A stretch of DNA of 64,000 bases from Iris pallida (taxonomy: Eukaryota > Streptophyta > Magnoliopsida > Asparagales > Iridaceae): NCBI GenBank assembly GCA_029216955.1, contig JANAVB010006999.1:1205853-1269852 (forward strand). The letters run 5' to 3'. A model generated the notes under the pieces. That model was not told the DNA's origin and searched no databases. It saw nothing but the letters and a program-made list of their open reading frames with translations. This document shows, one piece after another, positions 12,501-36,697 of the stretch. How positions within the stretch are numbered: position 1 is the stretch's first letter; each line of letters opens with the position of its first letter. The translations under genes were made by a program, and so were the position numbers.

Positions 12501-13792
12501 ATATTCTAGTTCTGCGCTTGATCTAGCCACTTCTTAATATTCACCAAAATTCTCCATGATCCAGACTGTGTTTAACTAAACACAACAAGCTCTTTATCAT
12601 AGCAGTGAGCAGAACATACTTGAGCTTTGTGCAGTAGAACTTAGCAGTGAGCAGAACATACTTGAGCTTTGTGCAGTAGAACTTGTGAGCTAATAATATG
12701 TTACAAAATTGTTTTCTGATGAGTCTCTCTTGGAGAATCTATGAACTGCTAACAAGTAACAACACTTACAATAAAAGATATATTTGCCTTTGGTTACTGG
12801 ATTGTCTGATTCCTGCCAATCTATCCTATAGCCAGTATCTTTTAGTAAATCTCCTTCTTAATAGTATAAACTTGACTTAGACCCGTAGGTGTATCCACAA
12901 CTTTCCTACCCAGTATAGACTAGTTTCCACCAAAATATCATGACATACTTTTTTTGGTGATACACCACTGCAACAGCCATGAAGCATCTCATGTGTCCAT
13001 GTTTTTTTTCTTCTGTGAAATCTTGCTGCAAAAAATCCTACTAGATTATAGCTGCATAGTATCTAGCTGTGATGTAGGTCGATCTATTTACTGCTGTGCT
13101 AAATAACCAAGCCACTCTTTGGGACTACATAGGTCCATACTATGTTGCACGGACATAGATACGATACGACACGGGAAGGACACAGAAACGGCACCTATTT
13201 TGGTGTATCCTAGTTTATTGTGGAATGTCTGGGGAGTGTCTAATATGTGTCCGACACAACATGGCCCACATTTTTTGTTGTGTCTGTGCTTCCTAGTGTC
13301 CATATATCACCTTGCAGAAACGGCACCTATTTTGGTGTATCCTAGTTTATTGTGGAGTGTCTGGGGAGTGTCTAATATGTGTCCGACACAACATGGCCCA
13401 CATTTTTTGTTGTGTCTGTGCTTCCCAGTGTCCATATATCACCTTGCTTTGATGAATAAATCCATTAAGGATTACATTTCTTCTGAACTTGTGTGTTTAT
13501 TTCATTGTGAATTATTTAGACATTAGAAAGATAATTTTTACCGATTTTCCATGTTAATGGTTTATATGCTGTTTTTTCCCCATCAGGTTCAGAGGTTGAT
13601 AGTACGAATACAGGGCCTTGCCTTCGTGAAGATATCCTGTCTTTGAACGGATTGGATTATGAACGAGTAGATCCTGTCTGTTCTAAACCAGAACCTGTGG
13701 TAACAGAGACTTTGCCTTCTGCTTCCGAGTCAAGGCCTATCGAGAAGAAGCCACCAAAATCTATACCCTCGTGGCTTAGAACTCGCAGGTGA
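4256..13792 (+). CDS. PUX1: plant UBX domain-containing protein 1 (CDC48 regulator), 7 exons
   Basis: Coding exons: 4256-4282, 7309-7411, 7685-7765, 8016-8089, 11175-11304, 11562-11666, 13587-13792. All junctions are GT-AG with phases that fit, giving a 241-residue protein close to the usual PUX1 length. The N-terminal part has a helix (LAAVAEELGHEIRVF) and the conserved DSFYDFTAEDYYRMVS. Next come the basic KTRKIREAEAAARRAK and then the UBX fold at about residues 96-172 (ALIRVCFPDNYILEAKF, PFYLYTTPPKERIKD, APGAIVYFSYD). It ends in IPSWLRTRR. In Arabidopsis, PUX1 binds the AAA-ATPase CDC48 through this domain and promotes disassembly of the hexamer. The start is the first ATG downstream of the TATA-like motif. 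Introns 1 and 4 (about 3 kb each) and intron 6 (1.9 kb) are swollen by repeats. Confidence 0.95.
4283..7308 (+). other. PUX1 intron 1, with degenerate tandem repeats
   Basis: No gene is seen. From about 4445 to 5560 a unit of roughly 170-290 bp recurs about five times, recognisable by GTGGGTTTGTGATAATTTGG-like text near 4449, 4743, 5005, 5197 and 5363. Each copy is followed by a T-rich stretch. The first two copies also contain the GTGTCGTGTCGGACAC-type motif of the dispersed family seen elsewhere. A second pair of related blocks around 5530-5710 and 5830-6030 shares an ACGCGATTTTAACTAGAG-like core. 6100-7300 is AT-rich with only short chance ORFs. Confidence 0.7.
8090..11174 (+). other. PUX1 intron 4, repeat-filled
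   Basis: This 3.1-kb intron holds the duplicated GGTTCGGTTTGG-type element at 8612-9590 (separate entry). The rest (9600-11170) is AT-rich with no ORF of note. A short direct repeat, GCCTCTATAGTGTAC, lies near 10490-10524. Introns 2, 3 and 5 (about 250-270 bp each) look ordinary. Confidence 0.75.
8612..9590. repeat. hAT-like MITE remnant with a tandem duplication of ~405 bp
   Basis: The left end reads TAGGGGTGAGCATGG and the body is full of GGTTCGGTTTGGTTC-like text on both strands, ending CTTGTACACCCCTT. This is the style of hAT-derived MITEs. Copies at about 8757-9166 and 9167-9590 are nearly identical over their length (shared CATTTTAGTATGCTCGGTCC and GCTCAAAGTGACAACTGC). The second copy carries 33 consecutive G at 9529-9561 where the first has five. 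I found no clean 8-bp target duplication for the whole, so the transposon class is tentative. Confidence 0.7.
11667..13586 (+). other. PUX1 intron 6, with two tandem duplications
   Basis: The intron contains a 42-bp tandem duplication (12601-12642 and 12643-12684) and a 132-bp one (13183-13314 and 13315-13446). The rest is AT-rich. Short ORFs here lack family features. Confidence 0.75.
13141..13446 (+). repeat. dispersed ~170-bp repeat (GGACACGG family), partly tandemly duplicated
   Basis: This copy starts TATGTTGCACGGACATAGAT and runs through ACGGCACCTATTTTGGTGT to TGTCTGTGCTTCCTAGTG. A 132-bp part is repeated with only a few changes. Related copies or fragments are at about 4498-4590, 4808-4880, 18346-18430, 20354-20480, 21430-21515, 22328-22400, 29945-30115, 46646-46690, 49437-49580, 50505-50640 and 63520-63660. 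No tRNA-like promoter boxes or clean terminal inverted repeats were recognised. Confidence 0.65.
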
Positions 13793-14520
13793 ACTTTCAC
13801 TTCTGCCTTCATGTTCTTTTAGTTTGTCAACCCTCCGAAAGTTATCGTTTGAATTTTTTTTTATTGGTTATGAGTTCATGTGCAGAGTCATTCTCCCCAT
13901 ATGATGACTGTTTTTGTTGAAAAGATCAGTATGCTGCTCGATATAGCTTTCGCTTAATAGCAATTACTATGAGCAAAAAGATATTAAATGCTTCCACCAG
14001 TCCCATGCTATAATATTTTCTTGGTGCAGAGGCTTTCATTTCTCAGTTTTCAAGAACTCTGGTGATAAAATGCTGAACGCCCCTATGTTTCATGAGTATT
14101 GCAGGGACTAACCCTTATTCCGAAAATAATTACACTTGACTACCCCTCTCCTAAGGGGTGGTCAGTGTTATTAGTTTCTATAGAAACTAGAAAGTTTTTT
14201 TTTTTTTTTTTTTTTTTGGGGGGGGGGTGGTTCTGTGTAATTAGTGGTCTGTGTAATAAGTGTAAAACATAGGGGTAGTTAATGCAATTAACCCTAAAAT
14301 GCTATAATCAGTTCGTGGTTTCTAAACATAATCGCAAGTCACGACAGCATATAAATTATGTGGTCAAAAGAGATTTGCTTGAGCGTTTTAAATCTCTCCT
14401 TGTTACAGGTAGGAACCTACAGGCTTATCACTTCAAATGGGGACAAGAGCATGGGAGGAGAAATGCTAAAGCTCAGTGATATCGTTTAACATATGTACTT
14501 ACACAAGACATGGTGTAAAG
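13793..14520 (+). other. PUX1 3' region, possible 3'-UTR intron, and a small TIR repeat
   Basis: The last codons are AGG TGA. The bases AG|GTGAAC also form a splice donor, and TTACAG|GTAGG near 14408 is an acceptor. Splicing there would give AGG TAG, the same final residue and stop. Between them, about 14076-14280, lies a small repeat with inverted ends CGCCCCTATGTTT and AAACATAGGGGTAG. It contains a T22 run followed by a G run (14195-14227). Confidence 0.5.
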
Positions 14521-15525
14521 CATTTGAACTGTTGACTTGGAGGCCTGTAGGATGAATCCCAGGTGTGAAGAATGAAAAAAAAAAAGCGAGGTAAATTAAG
14601 TAGATCTCTCTGACAGTGAGACACCGGCTCTTTCCTTGGATACATAAGAGATTTGATAGCGCCTAAAGCATGTTCTGGTGTTCTTGGTAGTTTATTGTGG
14701 CAGCAATGACTGATGACAAATTAAAACTTCCTGTTGAGGTGCTGTTAGTAGTTTATCCGCGTATTGCCCAAATTTTGCATTAGCGGAAGACTCGTGCAAC
14801 AGAAGATATTGAGTTCTTGTGTAGTTTTTTTGATGACTTTGTATGTACAGGCCCATGGAAGATCACTCATTTTATCAGATCTTTTTCCTAATTTATTTTA
14901 GTTTGATGACCTTGGCAAAGATATGGGTAAATCGTGACCAGGATCTAGGAATGGATTTGCCTAGATTAGATGGAAACTTGTGGATTCTGGATATGTTGCA
15001 GTCAGATTTGATACATTAGTGATTGGCTTAAATTTATTTGTTGATTCCTTGGTTGCTAATGATGCCGGGACGAGTTTGGATCTCATTTGAAATATAAAAC
15101 TTGATGCTCACTTCGACATTTTTTTAGGAGAACAACAAACAAAATTGTTGGGGTGGGTTCCCTCCTTAGCGGAGGACACCTTAGACTGTGACCAGCGCCA
15201 TCCACGTGTCAGAGAATTTGTTTGTCCAAAAATATATTAAAAAAATATGCTACAAAAAATAAAACCTTTCATAAACTTTGAACATAGGTTCAGCATATTG
15301 ATATACCGATATTTTTTGTTGGGTTTTTGGTTTGTTTGGGCTTGCTTTTTGGGATTTTGTTATCACCAAAATAGTTATTTTGTTACTATCAAAAATTATC
15401 TATTTGTTATCTATATAGATAATTTGTTAATTAAAAAGAAATCAAATAAATAATTTTATATATACAAATTTTCTTTTGTTATTATATAGATAACAAATAG
15501 TTATTTATAGTTATTTTGTTATCAT

Positions 15526-15563
<38 letters not shown>

Positions 15564-16120
15564 AGAGAGAGAGAGAGAGGAGTGATCCATATCCCCTAAC
15601 TTTTGCATCCCCAAAATATTTTCTCCTTCACATTCGTTGGATCTTGTGTAAGTCATCTAATCTTAACCGTTGATTTTTTAATGGTTAAAATTATATGACT
15701 TAAACAAGATCCAACTGGTATTATCATAGGGATGTTTGGGAGGAATGCCCTTGGTTGGGGGTGGGGTGGCGTGGGGGGTGGGGGAGGTGTAATTGTAGCA
15801 TTTTCCAATTGGGAAGGCTTCTTCCACTCAGGATCGAGTGGGGTGGGGCAGCCTTAGGCTGTAGATGGGTTTTGGGTTAGGTGTGGGCTTGGGCTGGTTA
15901 TAGGTTTTGTAGCCTCCTAGGTTGTGTTTGTAGACCGGGTCCAGAGACGTAATCCAGTCCGGACCGGTTGTTCACTGGGTCGGATCAGTCCAGATCGTTG
16001 ACCGGGCTCAAGTTGGCCCAAACCAAATTTGACCGGACAGAACCCGAGCCAGGAACCAGACCGCCGGGCCCAAGTTGCACCTTGAGATACAATCCAACAA
16101 GGTAACCGAAATCCAAAAAC
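14521..16120. other. intergenic, PUX1 to AUG2
   Basis: No gene is seen. It probably starts with PUX1 3' UTR. It holds a (TA)n run followed by (GA)n at 15528-15580, a G-rich patch at 15750-15790, and a block of GGTCCGGACCGG-like text at 15930-16060 that resembles a decayed hAT-type MITE. Confidence 0.6.
15528..15580. repeat. (TA)n(GA)n microsatellite
   Basis: About 33 bases of alternating TA are followed directly by AGAGAGAGAGAGAGAGAG. Confidence 0.95.
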
Positions 16121-16388
16121 ATTATACAAAATGAATCCTTAAATAATACAAGGCGTCCCTCGTTAGTTACTACATAGGACATGGATGGCACTTTCTTGTT
16201 GTACATTGCTGATCTCAAACCTTGTTATACAAAGTTGTAGGTCCCATAAGCATATTTATATGACATGACTTGAGTGGAGGATGCTACGAAGATGTTGACA
16301 TTCCTAAAATAAGAACAATAATAAAGCGTCTTGTGATACATAATCTAACAATAAATTTTGAATCAAATATATTTTTGGATAACAAAAG

Positions 16389-17197
16389 TACTAATTAGAC
16401 TTTGTGTCTCAGAAATAGTCAAAAATTAACATTTAGGTCATAAAAATATCCAGTTTAGAATTTGGATCCTGAGATGTTGACCATCTAAAATATGCTAATA
16501 AATATTTTAGGGCTACTTAGATTGGATGGTTAACACTGGATAACACTTCATCTCATGATCCAAATCTTAAGGCCTCGTCTAGTTCGCAAAAGTTTTTTTA
16601 ATTCTTGGACTAATTAATGTTTAGATCCTGAATTTTTTACCAGTTAAGTGTTTAAGTCCTTACATGTCCAATTGGAGAGTTTAAACTCTGGGTTTTTATT
16701 TTACTTTTTGTTCTTTTTTCTATTATACACTCCCTAATCTATATATGGAAATTTTATTATTGAACATGAAGGGAGGGTATAATAAAAAAAAAGAAATAAA
16801 ACACAAAAATTCAAGATCTAAACTCTACAATTGGGCATGTCACGACTTAAACTCTAAACTGGTATAAAATCGAGGGCCTAGACACTAATTAGCACTTAAT
16901 TCATTCCTCCTTTTTTTTTCTTTGAAAAATTACAGTTACCATTATTTTTTATTTTTGGTGTTTGAAAAAGGCTCTAGAAATTGGAGGGAAAGTGAATAAT
17001 TGGGCGGTGGAAGGTGAATATGCGGGTGAGTATTTTTCCCTATTTTTCTTTTGTTTGGGAATCAATTTTTTTGTTCATTTCATTTGGCATTCAATGACTT
17101 CCTTTTTCAAGGTCATGATCTTGCGAACCAAACATGGCCTAGTTCAATATGACGGAAACTTTAATTTTTGAATATTTCTGGGACCGAAGTCTAATTA
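16389..17197. mobile_element. TIR MITE (TAATTAGACT type) carrying a nested MITE
   Basis: The left end TACTAATTAGACTTTG and right end GAAGTCTAATTA are inverted. Its relative at 43054-43379 has the same ends and body (ATTTGGATCCTGAGATG here, TTTTAGATCCTGAGATG there). A second inverted-repeat unit, 16571-17139, sits inside, with ends GGCCTCGTCTAGTTCGCAAA and, reverse-complemented, GGCCATGTTTGGTTCGCAAG. This looks like a Tourist-type insertion. Confidence 0.65.
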
Positions 17198-17625
17198 GGG
17201 TCTGCTTGGCAATTGTAGAGGTAATGGTTATGAGGTGTTTTTAGAGTATCGGTTATGAGGGGGTCCGATTTTGGGTGATTTTTACGTAGCGGCTTTTAAA
17301 CCAGTCCAATCCATGCTTGTTAATTCACTAACGAATGGTTTTGAAACTCTATTACACGAATAAAATTAAATAGATAAGTGTATTAGTAGTTATAATTATA
17401 TATTTTTGGTGAGTATATAAATGGAATAAAATAATAAAATTTTTCAAAACCCATCGATTTGAGGTGTTTATAAATCCACCCAAAATTACATTATACCGGT
17501 TTTGGAGAATTTTTGAGACAATCAAAACCAGTGTCTTAAAAAAATTAACAAGTAAAAGTTTTCATAAAGGGTCGGTTAAAAAATACTCCAAAAATCGGTA
17601 AAAAATACTGTTACTAAGCAGACCC
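17198..17625. mobile_element. Tourist-type MITE (PIF/Harbinger), copy 1
   Basis: The ends are inverted: GGGTCTGCTTGGCAATTG on the left and ACTAAGCAGACCC on the right. They are flanked by the 3-bp target duplication TTA, as is usual for PIF/Harbinger elements. It is 428 bp long and related over its length to 19001-19356. It encodes no protein. Confidence 0.82.
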
Positions 17626-17640
17626 TTACAAAATCAATTA

Positions 17641-17970
17641 TGCTAAGTCTACTACCAAATGCTTACAACCCACTTACAACCACTCACCCATTTGCTGACA
17701 TGTGGGCCATGGTCCACATGTCAGCAAATGGGTGAGTGGTTGTAAGAGGGTTGTAAGCATTTGGTTGTAACTGTAGCATTACTCATTTTGTAATGGTGAT
17801 GCTACAGGTACAACCAAATGCTTACAACCCACTTACAACCACTTACCCATTTGCTGACATGTGGGCCATGATGCTTCCAACCCTCTTACAACCACTCACC
17901 TATTTGTTGACATGTGGGCCCACATATCAGTAAATGGGTGAGTGGTTGTAAGCATTTGGTAGTAGACTTA
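17641..17970. repeat. nested fold-back element with long near-perfect arms
   Basis: The outer arms are TGCTAAGTCTACTACCAAAT at 17641 and its complement ending at 17970. Inside, 17655-17763 is a near-perfect palindrome whose arms are about 50 bp (ACCAAATGCTTACAACCC and onward). A second set of similar arms follows at 17813-17960. The transcript of either strand would fold into strong hairpins. It lies immediately upstream of the AUG2 5' leader. Confidence 0.85.
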
Positions 17971-18084
17971 GCAGTTAGCATTATTGTTACGAAATACAAA
18001 TAGGAGACAAAAAAAAGAAAAAAAGAAAAAGCAGTCCAGCCACCACTAGAAAAGCAGCAGCCGGCCAAATTCCTACAAAACTTT

Positions 18085-18113
18085 CCTCCTCCTCCTCCTC
18101 CTCCTCCTCCTCC
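18085..18113 (+). repeat. (TCC)n microsatellite just upstream of the AUG2 start codon
   Basis: About ten CCT/TCC units lie ten bases before the ATG at 18123. The duplicated copy near 20120 has only a contracted TTCCTC here, so the run expanded in copy 1 or shrank in copy 2. Confidence 0.9.
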
Positions 18114-18122
18114 TGGTCGAAA

Positions 18123-33423
<15,301 letters not shown>

Positions 33424-33954
33424 TGAACAATGTTGTTGCCATTGCCTGTGTTTTTGTTGCTGAAAGTGAGGTTTTGGTCCTACATCTGTACTAGTATTGT
33501 GGTGGGGATTGAGTTTTGATGTATGGTGCTGGCATTGGTGTGGTGTGAATTTGAATTGATAAAAGACTTGAGGTTGATTAGATTTAATTGTTTTCTTTTT
33601 CATTAAGATTGTAATCATAGTAAAACTTGGCTGTTGCTATTGAATTGATACAATGTGTTATATGATGAAGTTTCAGTTGAAAAATATATAATTAGCATCA
33701 TTAATTCACTTACAGCCAAAGTATTTTTTTTTTTTTTTCAAAGAGGTACAAGCTCCTGACCCGAAGGCTTACACACTCAACCCGAAGGCCACTCTCCCAG
33801 TCCGAAGGCCCATACTTGTATCACACCGCATCCACAACCGACTTGCACTCTGGTTGCCCTCACATTAATTTATTCACATGAAATTAAATGTGCTTTCCAT
33901 GGTGCTCGAACCTACAACCTTTAGGGGGTGGATATGTCTGACTCTAACCATTTT

Positions 33955-33959
33955 TACAT

Positions 33960-34009
<50 letters not shown>

Positions 34010-34015
34010 ATGTAA
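33955..34015. repeat. palindrome TTACATGGGA-(TA)n-TCCCATGTAA
   Basis: Forty-four bases of TA repeat are flanked by exact inverted arms, so the whole can fold into one long hairpin. Confidence 0.9.
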
Positions 34016-34198
34016 TAAACTAATATTAACACTAATATTAACATTAATATTAATATTAACATTAATATTAATATTAACATTAATATAAAAAATAAAAATA
34101 AAATTAATATTAACATTATCATTAATATTAACATTAATATTACGAATTAGAGTGAGGGAATTTTTTAGGGGGTTTTCTAAGAGGGGCTTTTGATCCGC

Positions 34199-34201
<3 letters not shown>

Positions 34202-34275
<74 letters not shown>
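34202..34275. repeat. (TA)n microsatellite
   Basis: About 74 uninterrupted bases of alternating TA. Confidence 0.97.
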
Positions 34276-34277
<2 letters not shown>

Positions 34278-34483
34278 AAGGGGATGCCAATGACCCCTAA
34301 CCTAGTGGTAGTGGTGAGACATGCGGCCCGAGTGGTCAGGAGATCTATTTTTAGTGAGGACGTTCGACACAATTACCATTTTCAATATATGGAAGCGGAT
34401 CGAGAGTCCCGTCAAAGCCCCGCTTCTCTCATCTACCGTCGGATCGAGTGGGAGGGAGAGAAAGGGACTCGATTCGACGCACA

Positions 34484-34629
34484 AGGATAAAGGAGATGGT
34501 GGACAGTCATGGCATGTGAGCTATGTCCATCGATCCACTGTTTGCTTGCACTGACATCCATTTGGTAAATGTGGTCATACATGCATGATATTGATAGCAT
34601 ATAAAAGAGGGACAAAGTTGGGAAATTGC

Positions 34630-34670
<41 letters not shown>

Positions 34671-34682
34671 ACATAGTATCGA

Positions 34683-34745
<63 letters not shown>

Positions 34746-35125
34746 CGATACTAACGTATTGTGCTCTATTGGCAGGGATGCAAGATCCACAAAATTAGTC
34801 CCCCTGCGTTCAGCATTTTAAAATTTCGGCCAATGGAAGCCGACATGTGGCATCGGTTCGTGCGTCGACCCATATTTCGATCTGTGTAGAAGCATTCAAA
34901 AACTTACTACACTTTGGCCTACCAGTGCATCATAACATTAGTTGACCCTCAAATTAGGTTTTTATTTTTATTTTATTTTATTTTCATAACATAGGTAAAA
35001 AATTTAACCTTTTTTTTTTCAAGTTTACTTATTATCTGTTTGAGCTTATGAAATAGGGAAATTGCGAAAAGAGAATGATACATGATTAAACTTTACAAGA
35101 ATTTAATTTCCGCATCAAAGAATTT
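34484..35125 (+). repeat. segmental duplication copy A (pair with 41753-42130)
   Basis: 34488-34632 matches 41757-41900 almost perfectly (GGATAAAGGAGATGGTGGAC through AGGGACAAAGTTGGGAAATT, one clear difference). After an insertion of about 265 bp, the match resumes near 34900 (AACATTAGTTGACCCTCAAA). The insertion holds (TAA)n at 34630-34669 and (ATT)n at 34684-34745, bounded by GTATCGATA and its complement. The stretch to 36466 is AT-rich with (TA)n at 35795-35811 and 36303-36363 and no gene. Confidence 0.85.
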
Positions 35126-36292
35126 TAAATGCTTTCTCTGTTGCTCGAAACTGCAACCTCTGGAGAGGAATATGCATCACTCTAACCATCAAGTCATATA
35201 TCCTTGTATTATTATAATTGTTTAGCTTTAGTATGGTATCACTGCATATCATTTATTTTGATGTCTGGTGTTTGTTCAATATCATTCATTGTCATTAATC
35301 CATCCATCCCAACAGCAACACCTTCACCTTCCTGTGACAGCAGGACACTCTCAACCTGGACTTGGGTTCGTATCATCAGGACTGAAAGAATGATAAAGAG
35401 CAAGCCCATGTGATCCTCCACATGCCTTTGCTCACTGGATCGATTGGGAGTACTTCCCATGTTAAAAATACCTCTCCTTGGGACCATGGAAAGTTACTTC
35501 AATCATACTAACGTTTCATTTGCTAGTATTGTACTCGAAAGTCATGTTTATATTTTTACATCTTTTACTGTATAATGCGGCTTCGAAACGACTCAAAATG
35601 AGCCGTCTAAGTCGTATATATATCATCAATTATTTAATTTAAAAAAATTACAAAAAACTATAATTTTTTTTTTTTTCTCATTTTCTTCTCATGACCGAAT
35701 ACTCTTTTTTCTTCTTCTTCTACGTAACCGAATACCCCATCTTTTATTCACATATATCCATAACAAATTATAATTAAATTTCTTTAAATCTTAATATATA
35801 TATATATATATTAAAATTCAAAATTTATGAGAGCATGCGTTAATTTTAGGGTCACGTATGATATTCAAAATTTGATGAAGAAAAAAAGAAGAAGATGGGG
35901 TAAGCCCTAGTCAACATTTGATATTCAAAATTTACGTTTAAGCATCCAATTTGGACGGTCAGCTCTAGTCAACGATCAGGACGAGATCCAAACCCTCCTA
36001 TAAACAATACGAAAATATAAACACAATTTTTGAATATTATATGAGATCCTAAACTTTAATAACCTGTTTTTTTATCATTCCTCATATTATTGAAGGCGGT
36101 ATTCTTACAACTAGTTGTTTTATTTTTTTTTTAATCATTCATCGTATTATTATTGCACGATTTTTTTAATTATTGTCGTGACTTTGTTTCGTTAATTATA
36201 TTTAATGAAACACGCAACAGTTTTAATAATTGATATCTTCTCTAACAGAGAGGGATGGATACAAAAATTTAAGAGAGTGGGTCAATCTCAAA

Positions 36293-36366
<74 letters not shown>

Positions 36367-36697
36367 CGCTAGTTTACAATGTTCACAGGCTTAGCTTTTA
36401 CTGTTTTTGTCCATGTATATGCAGTATCAGCAAAAAAAAGCTTATTCTTTTACAATATAGTTAGTTAGGGTAAAGTGCATATAAACCCTCCTTAGATTTG
36501 TCTCGTTAACAAAATAATACCCGTTAGAAAACTAATGCAATTGACCCATCCTTAGATTTTTCGCGTCAGCAAAAAAGTCCCTAACGTCTATTAGCCGTTA
36601 GAAACGTCTGTTAATGGCTTTTAAAAAAGTAAAAAATAAAAAATACCAAAAATAACCCCCCCTCCCCCTCCCTACTAGTCATCCTCCCTCCTTCCTT

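Larger units (their letters stand above)
33424..34483. other. AUG2 3' UTR and repeat-rich intergenic DNA
   Basis: The AUG2 3' UTR probably ends before about 33700. After it come a T-run, a CCCGAAGGC-repeated patch (33757-33815) and a (TA)n run in a perfect palindrome (33955-34015). AATATTAACATT-type repeats follow (34018-34140), then a long (TA)n at 34202-34275. No gene. Confidence 0.75.

Noticed and set aside
33874..34372. Poly-Ile/Tyr ORFs
   Set aside because: They are translations of (TA)n and AATATT repeats.
34433..34821. ORFs rich in Tyr, Asn or Ile
   Set aside because: They come from (TAA)n/(ATT)n microsatellites.
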